In this document: positions 59,134-64,000 of the stretch, in pieces | Layout of the letters: each line of letters opens with the position of its first letter | How positions within the stretch are numbered: the first letter of the stretch is position 1 | Assembly (NCBI GenBank): GCA_964467915.1 | Contig: CAYXSW010000002.1 | Location: 1-64,000, forward strand | From: MED-G16 sp964467915 | Lineage (GTDB): Bacteria; Bacteroidota; Bacteroidia; Cytophagales; MED-G16 | Reading direction: 5' to 3' | DNA: 64,000 bases | Notes under the pieces: generated by a model | Told to the model about the DNA's origin: nothing | Databases searched by the model: none | The model's input: only the letters and a program-made list of their open reading frames with translations | Translations under genes and position numbers: made by a program

Positions 59134-60352
59134 TACTATATCCAGCTTTTTTCATATCTTCCCAAAACTTAGGATAAGATTTATTTACTACCTCAGGGTT
59201 ATTTATTGATAAATTAATTTCTGATGCAAGTGGGGCAAATGACATTGCCATTCTGTGGTCTTTATATGTGTCTATAGATACTGATTTAGGAAAGTTTTTT
59301 CCTCTTCTATCAAGTATCCAAAAATCTCCATTTTGATAAAAACTTACTCCAATTTTATGAAGTTCATTTTTCATTGCATTCAGTCTATCAGTTTCTTTTA
59401 TTTTTAAGCTTTCAACTCCAAAAATTTTTAGTTTAATTTTATGGACTACAGCTACTACAAGAACTGTTTGAGCTAAGTCTGGACAATCTTTAAAATCTAG
59501 TTCTAGATAGTCACATGCTGAGTTGTTCTTATATATTTCAATGCCATTCTTGTAGTAATTTGTAACTATACCCATTGATGACATTATCTTTGATATCATT
59601 TGATCTCCTTGTAAAGACATATTTCTTAAACCTATTAGATTAATCTTATCTATATCTTTATTTATAGATAGTATGCTATACCAATAGCTTGCTGCAGACC
59701 AATCTGATTCAACTGTATAACTTCCTCCTTTGTAATTCTGACGTTTAATTTTAATTTGATTTTCAGAAAATTTATAGCTGATACCAAAAACTTTCATTAG
59801 ACTAAGAGTCATTTTGACATATGGCCTGCTATAAAAAGGCTTAATTATATTGATTTCTAATCCACCTTCAAGTTTTGGTGCAATCATTAATAGAGATGAT
59901 ATGTATTGACTACTTATGTCTCCTCTTATATCAATTTTATTATTTTCTTGAATAATTTTTCCTTTAATATTTATTGGCGGATAACCTTCCTCTCCATCAT
60001 ATAAAATATTTGCACCTATTTTTCTTAATGCTTCTACTAAAATTTTAATTGGTCTTTTCTTCATTCTGTCTGTTCCAGTTAATAATGCTCCATCTTTTGT
60101 TAGTGATAGATATGAAGTAAGAAATCGCATACTTGTGCCTGCGTCTTCTGCGTTCCAAGTATTAGATGAATTAAAATTTATAAGATTATTAAGAAGTGAA
60201 GTGTCATTTGCATTTGATAGGTTTTTAATTTTTATTCTTTCTTTAGAAAGAGCCTTTATAATTATTAACCTGTTGCTTTCACTCTTTGAGGAGTTTAATT
60301 TTATAGATATATCTTTTGGTGGGGATAAAAAATTAATAGTATAACTATCCAT
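59126..60352 (-). CDS. aroA: 3-phosphoshikimate 1-carboxyvinyltransferase (EPSP synthase)
   Basis: A 408-residue EPSP synthase joining shikimate-3-phosphate and phosphoenolpyruvate. K-S-E-S-N-R near the N-terminus, A-G-T-S-M-R-F near residue 62-70, and the C-terminal K-E-T-D-R and D-H-R-M-A-M-S are diagnostic. It is the last gene of the three-gene shikimate operon and overlaps aroB by 8 bases. Confidence 0.96.
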   Translation of the reverse strand: MDSYTINFLSPPKDISIKLNSSKSESNRLIIIKALSKERIKIKNLSNANDTSLLNNLINFNSSNTWNAEDAGTSMRFLTSYLSLTKDGALLTGTDRMKKRPIKILVEALRKIGANILYDGEEGYPPINIKGKIIQENNKIDIRGDISSQYISSLLMIAPKLEGGLEINIIKPFYSRPYVKMTLSLMKVFGISYKFSENQIKIKRQNYKGGSYTVESDWSAASYWYSILSINKDIDKINLIGLRNMSLQGDQMISKIMSSMGIVTNYYKNGIEIYKNNSACDYLELDFKDCPDLAQTVLVVAVVHKIKLKIFGVESLKIKETDRLNAMKNELHKIGVSFYQNGDFWILDRRGKNFPKSVSIDTYKDHRMAMSFAPLASEINLSINNPEVVNKSYPKFWEDMKKAGYSIT

Positions 60353-61385
60353 TACACTTTAGATTATAGTAATCAAGACTTTCAATTATTACACTTTCTT
60401 TAATTTCAATATCATATTCACATTTCCCTATATCATTTAGAATGCATGTTCTTATTTTTTGAGATAGATTTTTTTTATCAAAATATGTATTTTTAATTAT
60501 TTCATCATAGAATTCAACTTTAGATAATTTAAATACACTATTGATATATTTAGTTATTTTTTCAAGATCATCATTTCTTAGTTTATTGAAATGATTTGAA
60601 ATATAAGATTCACAAATCATTCCTATAGCTATTGCTTCACCATGAAAAAATTTATTTAATTTATTAAGATAAGTTGTCTCTATAGCATGACCAATTGTAT
60701 GACCAAAATTTAATATTTTTCTTAGGCCACTCTCTTTTAAATCTTTTTTAACTACATCAGATTTTATTTTTATTGAGTGATTAATAATAAAATCCCAGTC
60801 ACTATCTTTCCATAATTTGTTCTGAATTTTATCGAACATATTTTTATCTCTAATAAGACAGTGTTTTATAACCTCCGCATATCCTGATTTTAATTCTCTT
60901 TCTGGTAATGTATTAAGGTGATTTGTATCAATTATTACTTTATTGGGTTCCCTAAATATTCCAATTATATTTTTTAAATTTTTATGATCTATTCCGAGTT
61001 TTCCTCCAACACTTGCATCTACTTGAGATAAAAGAGTAGTTGGAATATTTATGAAGTCAATTCCTCTCATAAAAGTTGAGGCAACAAATCCACCTAAATC
61101 ACAAATGACTCCTCCACCTAAATTTATTAGAATTGATTTTCTGTCAAACTTAAAATCAATTAGTTTCTCCCAAACTTTTTTTGAAGTTTCTAGATTTTTA
61201 TTTTGTTCTCCCTCATCAATTATGATCTTTTCATAATTGAAATCTATGTAATTAGATAGTTTAGTAAAACAATGATTAAAAGTATTATTGTCAAGTAGGA
61301 AGGCAATTTTTGAATAATTTCCAGATTTTATAATCTTGGATAAATTATTTTTTGTTGTACCAATAACAATATGATCTGGAATCAT
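60345..61385 (-). CDS. aroB: 3-dehydroquinate synthase
   Basis: A 346-residue NAD- and metal-dependent enzyme converting DAHP to 3-dehydroquinate. It has G-G-G-V-I-C-D-L-G-G-F-V-A near residue 90, S-G-Y-A-E-V-I-K-H, F-G-H-T-I-G-H-A and F-H-G-E-A-I-A-I-G, which hold the zinc ligands. It overlaps both neighbours (4 and 8 bases). Confidence 0.97.
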   Translation of the reverse strand: MIPDHIVIGTTKNNLSKIIKSGNYSKIAFLLDNNTFNHCFTKLSNYIDFNYEKIIIDEGEQNKNLETSKKVWEKLIDFKFDRKSILINLGGGVICDLGGFVASTFMRGIDFINIPTTLLSQVDASVGGKLGIDHKNLKNIIGIFREPNKVIIDTNHLNTLPERELKSGYAEVIKHCLIRDKNMFDKIQNKLWKDSDWDFIINHSIKIKSDVVKKDLKESGLRKILNFGHTIGHAIETTYLNKLNKFFHGEAIAIGMICESYISNHFNKLRNDDLEKITKYINSVFKLSKVEFYDEIIKNTYFDKKNLSQKIRTCILNDIGKCEYDIEIKESVIIESLDYYNLKCNG

Positions 61386-62488
61386 ATTTTAAAATTAGCC
61401 TTTTTTCTATTTATAATTTTATTTTGAACATTGATTGACCCAAGGTGAATAACTTTATAAAGATCTTTGATAAAATCTTTCTCTAAGCCTTTTTCTACTG
61501 CCCAATCAATTCTAGATTTAAATATTTCATTCCACCTGTCAACTTGAAAAGTTGTCAGGTCTTGTTCTTTTTTAAATTCACCAATTTTTTCTACAAGACC
61601 TATTCTTTTTGATATAATATCAATTATTTCTTTGTCTACATCATCAATATTTTCTCGGATCTCATTTAAAAGGTGTTGGTATGACTTTTCTTCTTCTTTA
61701 CTACTTTTTACTTTCAAGTCTTTTTTCATTTTAGATAAGGTTTCTGGAGTAATCTGTTGTTTTGAATCACTCCACGCATTATCTGGATCAATATGTGATT
61801 CTATAATTAAACCATCATAACCAAGATCTAAAGCTTTTTGTGATGTCTCAAAAATCATCTCTCTATTTCCACATATGTGAGAAGGGTCACAAATGACAGG
61901 AAGATTTGGCAAATTACTTTTTAGGTCAATTGCAATTTTCCACATAGGAACATATCTGTACTTAGATTTTCCAGTCATAGAAAAACCTCTATGAATTGCA
62001 CCAAGTTTATTTATTCCGGCTTTGTTTATTCTTTCTAGAGCTCCCATCCAAAGAGATAAGTCAGGATTTATAGGGTTTTTGATAAGAATTGGAGTATCTG
62101 TTCCTTTTAATGAATCTGCAATTTCTTGAACTGAGAAAGGATTTACAGTAGTTCTTGCTCCAATCCACAATATGTCAACTCCATATTTTAATGCTAATTC
62201 TATATGGTTAGTGTTTGCTACCTCAACAGTAAATTGAACATCTAATTCTTTTTTGATATCAGATATCCATTTAAGAGCTTCTTCGCCATTTCCCTCAAAT
62301 GTTCCTGGTCTAGTTCTTGGTTTCCATACACCAGCTCTCATTATGTTTATTCCATGAGATTTTAATTGCTTGCATGTTTCAAAAAGCTGATCATAAGTTT
62401 CAGCACTACATGGTCCGGAGATTATTAATGGATCTTTTTCATTTTTTATCCATGTATTTATTGGATCGATATTTAACTTTTTGCTCAT
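61382..62488 (-). CDS. Bifunctional DAHP synthase / chorismate mutase
   Basis: A 368-residue fusion. Residues about 10-260 are a DAHP synthase of the KDO8PS-like (type I beta) form, with I-S-G-P-C-S-A-E, G-V-W-K-P-R-T-R-P, I-G-A-R-T-T-V-N-P and C-D-P-S-H. Residues about 275-360 are an AroQ-type chorismate mutase helix bundle (I-R-E-N-I-D-D-V-D-K-E-I-I, K-R-I-G-L-V-E-K-I-G). It catalyses the first step of the pathway and the branch to prephenate; in related fusions the mutase domain mediates feedback inhibition. It is the first gene of the operon. Confidence 0.95.
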   Translation of the reverse strand: MSKKLNIDPINTWIKNEKDPLIISGPCSAETYDQLFETCKQLKSHGINIMRAGVWKPRTRPGTFEGNGEEALKWISDIKKELDVQFTVEVANTNHIELALKYGVDILWIGARTTVNPFSVQEIADSLKGTDTPILIKNPINPDLSLWMGALERINKAGINKLGAIHRGFSMTGKSKYRYVPMWKIAIDLKSNLPNLPVICDPSHICGNREMIFETSQKALDLGYDGLIIESHIDPDNAWSDSKQQITPETLSKMKKDLKVKSSKEEEKSYQHLLNEIRENIDDVDKEIIDIISKRIGLVEKIGEFKKEQDLTTFQVDRWNEIFKSRIDWAVEKGLEKDFIKDLYKVIHLGSINVQNKIINRKKANFKI

Positions 62489-62496
62489 TTCTATTA

Positions 62497-62504
62497 TATT
62501 TTTG
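62497..62504 (+). promoter_or_regulatory. -7 element upstream of proline dehydrogenase
   Basis: TATTTTTG matches the TAnnTTTG consensus in the 47-base gap between the divergent shikimate operon and the proline dehydrogenase gene. A matching -33 TTG at the right distance is not seen, since that region is within the DAHP synthase coding start. Confidence 0.4.
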
Positions 62505-62535
62505 CTTTTTATAATAAATCCTACAACTTGCGTAA

Positions 62536-63711
62536 GTGGACAAAAATATAGAAAACTTATTTAATAACACAGAATTAGCGTTTACTAATAAATCAAACTT
62601 TGAATTAAGAAAAGCTTATTTTTTATTTTCTGTTCTTGATTACCCTCTGCTCACAAAAATAGGTAATGTATTTCTTCTTCTTGTACTTAAGTTAAGGCTT
62701 CCTTTTAAGGGAATAATTAAAAATACAATTTTTAACCATTTCTGTGGTGGAGAAACAATAAATGATTGTAAAGAAACTTTTAATTCGTTAAAAAAATACA
62801 ATATTAGTGCAATGCCAGAATATTCAATTGAAGCTGAGTCTTCAGTTCAAGGTTTTGAAAAGTATAAAAAAGACTCAATTGAAATTATTAATTTTTTAGG
62901 AAAACAAGTTCTTCCTTTTATTGCAATAAAATGTACAGGGTTACTAGATATAGATTCATTAGAAAAAATATCGAGTGGAGAATACAAATATGATTCTGAG
63001 CAGTACACATCATTTAAACAAAGACTTATTGAGCTTTGTGATTCAGCTGTAGAAAATAATGTGCAAGTTTTGATAGATGCAGAAGAGACTTGGATTCAAG
63101 ATACAATTGACAAAGTAGCTGTTGAGCTTATGGAAATTTATAATAAGAAATCTTCAATTATCTTTTTAACTCATCAATGTTATAGAACAGGAACACTTTC
63201 AAAAATCAAAAAAAACCTCAAAGTATCTGAAGAAAAAAAGTACTATTATGGGATAAAACTTGTTAGAGGTGCCTACATGGAAAAAGAAAGAAAAAGAGCT
63301 CTTCAAAATGGATATAGTAGCCCTATTCAGACATCTAAATCAAGAACAGATAACGAATATAATGAATCTCTTAAATATAGTATCAAAAATATAGACAGAG
63401 CTTCTCTCTGGGTTGGTAGCCATAATGAAGAGTCAAGTTTATATTTAATCAATTTAATGAAAGAAAATAATTTGAAACCTCAAGATAAAAGAGTTTGGTT
63501 CTCCCAACTATATGGGATGAGCGATAATATATCTTATGCTTTGTCAAGTTTGGGTTATAATATTGTCAAATTAATCCCATTTGGACCAATTGAAAAAACT
63601 ATTCCATATCTGATTCGAAGAGCTAATGAAAATAGTTCAGTTAAAGGACAGAGCAATAGACAATTTACATTAATAAAAAATGAAATAAATAGAAGAAAAA
63701 ACTTAAATTGA
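62536..63711 (+). CDS. Proline dehydrogenase
   Basis: A 391-residue FAD-dependent proline dehydrogenase, oxidising proline to pyrroline-5-carboxylate. FAD/substrate motifs are I-K-C-T-G-L, D-A-E-E-T-W, K-L-V-R-G-A-Y-M-E-K-E-R, F-S-Q-L-Y-G-M-S-D and the C-terminal Y-L-I-R-R-A-N-E-N. The start is a GTG at 62536; an in-frame TAA directly precedes it, and the next methionine would remove conserved sequence. The P5C dehydrogenase domain is not fused, so it is the monofunctional form. lysS begins 4 bases after its stop. Confidence 0.93.
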   Translation: MDKNIENLFNNTELAFTNKSNFELRKAYFLFSVLDYPLLTKIGNVFLLLVLKLRLPFKGIIKNTIFNHFCGGETINDCKETFNSLKKYNISAMPEYSIEAESSVQGFEKYKKDSIEIINFLGKQVLPFIAIKCTGLLDIDSLEKISSGEYKYDSEQYTSFKQRLIELCDSAVENNVQVLIDAEETWIQDTIDKVAVELMEIYNKKSSIIFLTHQCYRTGTLSKIKKNLKVSEEKKYYYGIKLVRGAYMEKERKRALQNGYSSPIQTSKSRTDNEYNESLKYSIKNIDRASLWVGSHNEESSLYLINLMKENNLKPQDKRVWFSQLYGMSDNISYALSSLGYNIVKLIPFGPIEKTIPYLIRRANENSSVKGQSNRQFTLIKNEINRRKNLN

Positions 63712-63715
63712 AACT

Positions 63716-64000
63716 ATGATTTTAAGCGAGCAGGAAGAACAAAGACGTAAATCAAGAGAAGAAATAATTGAACTAGGAATTGACCCATATCCTTCAGAAG
63801 CTTATGAGGTTAATTCTTTCTCTGATGACATAAAAAATAATTTTGATGAGAAGAAGAAATTTTTTTCTGATGTTTCATTAGCGGGAAGACTTATGTCAAG
63901 AAGAGTAATGGGTTCAGCTTCTTTTGCAGAGATTCAAGACTCAAAAGGAAAAATCCAGATTTATGTTAGAAGAGATGATATATGTAATTCAGAAGATAAA
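63716..64000 (+). CDS. lysS: Lysyl-tRNA synthetase (class II), N-terminal part
   Basis: The first 95 codons, cut by the window end. The N-terminus (L-S-E-Q-E-E-Q-R-R-K-S-R-E-E-I) and I-D-P-Y-P lead into an OB-fold anticodon-binding domain with S-L-A-G-R-L-M-S-R-R-V-M-G-S-A-S-F-A, the class II LysRS signature. The aminoacylation domain lies outside the window. Confidence 0.93.
   Translation, partial: MILSEQEEQRRKSREEIIELGIDPYPSEAYEVNSFSDDIKNNFDEKKKFFSDVSLAGRLMSRRVMGSASFAEIQDSKGKIQIYVRRDDICNSEDK

Overview
This window looks like chromosomal DNA of a marine-type, AT-rich, compact Bacteroidota (Cytophagia/Flavobacteriia grade; I cannot place it more finely). The evidence is a SusC/SusD pair, two proteins with type IX secretion (T9SS) C-terminal sorting tails, a PorE-like OmpA protein, the order tRNA-Tyr-Gly-Thr / tuf / tRNA-Trp / secE / nusG, promoters of the Bacteroidota form TTTG-N19..21-TAnnTTTG, A-rich leaders without Shine-Dalgarno motifs, and many start/stop overlaps. 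No stretch above 300 bases lacks a gene; the longest (1881-2147) lies in front of susC.

Layout. 1-8061: tail of queE, a PorE-like outer-membrane/periplasmic protein, then a susC-susD-lipoprotein operon closed by a clear terminator. 8144-15707: an accessory block with a very large secreted protein (FG-GAP/ASPIC repeats fused to a vanadium-haloperoxidase domain with a T9SS tail), an arylsulfotransferase-like lipoprotein, a ChrA-type oxyanion transporter and a PAPS-type sulfotransferase. 15704-21967: housekeeping genes (lpxH, ftsH, rsfS on minus; birA, gmk, nadD on plus; frr, pyrH on minus). 22133-34981: three tRNAs, tuf, tRNA-Trp, secE, nusG, rplKAJL, rpoB, rpoC. 34984-55305: a DUF3467 gene, the str genes (rpsL, rpsG, fusA, rpsJ), then the S10/spc/alpha ribosomal clusters through rplQ. 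55382-59133: carA, eno, a DivIC/FtsB-like gene and an M42 peptidase. 59126-62488 (minus): a three-gene shikimate operon (DAHP synthase-chorismate mutase, aroB, aroA). 62536-64000: proline dehydrogenase and the start of lysS.

The strongest oddities are: (1) a 1048-residue secreted GH5/CBM6 glycoside hydrolase inserted between rpsJ and rplC, inside the otherwise unbroken str-S10 ribosomal block, with its own near-leaderless promoter; (2) a 9-base GAAGTAAAA (Glu-Val-Lys) tandem repeat at the C-terminus of ribosomal protein uL30, interrupted by a 100-N assembly gap; (3) the haloperoxidase/sulfotransferase/oxyanion-transporter block, whose enzymes could form a halogen/sulfate chemistry module. I found no rRNA, CRISPR array, insertion sequence or phage gene. 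All functional calls come from reading protein motifs; no search was run.
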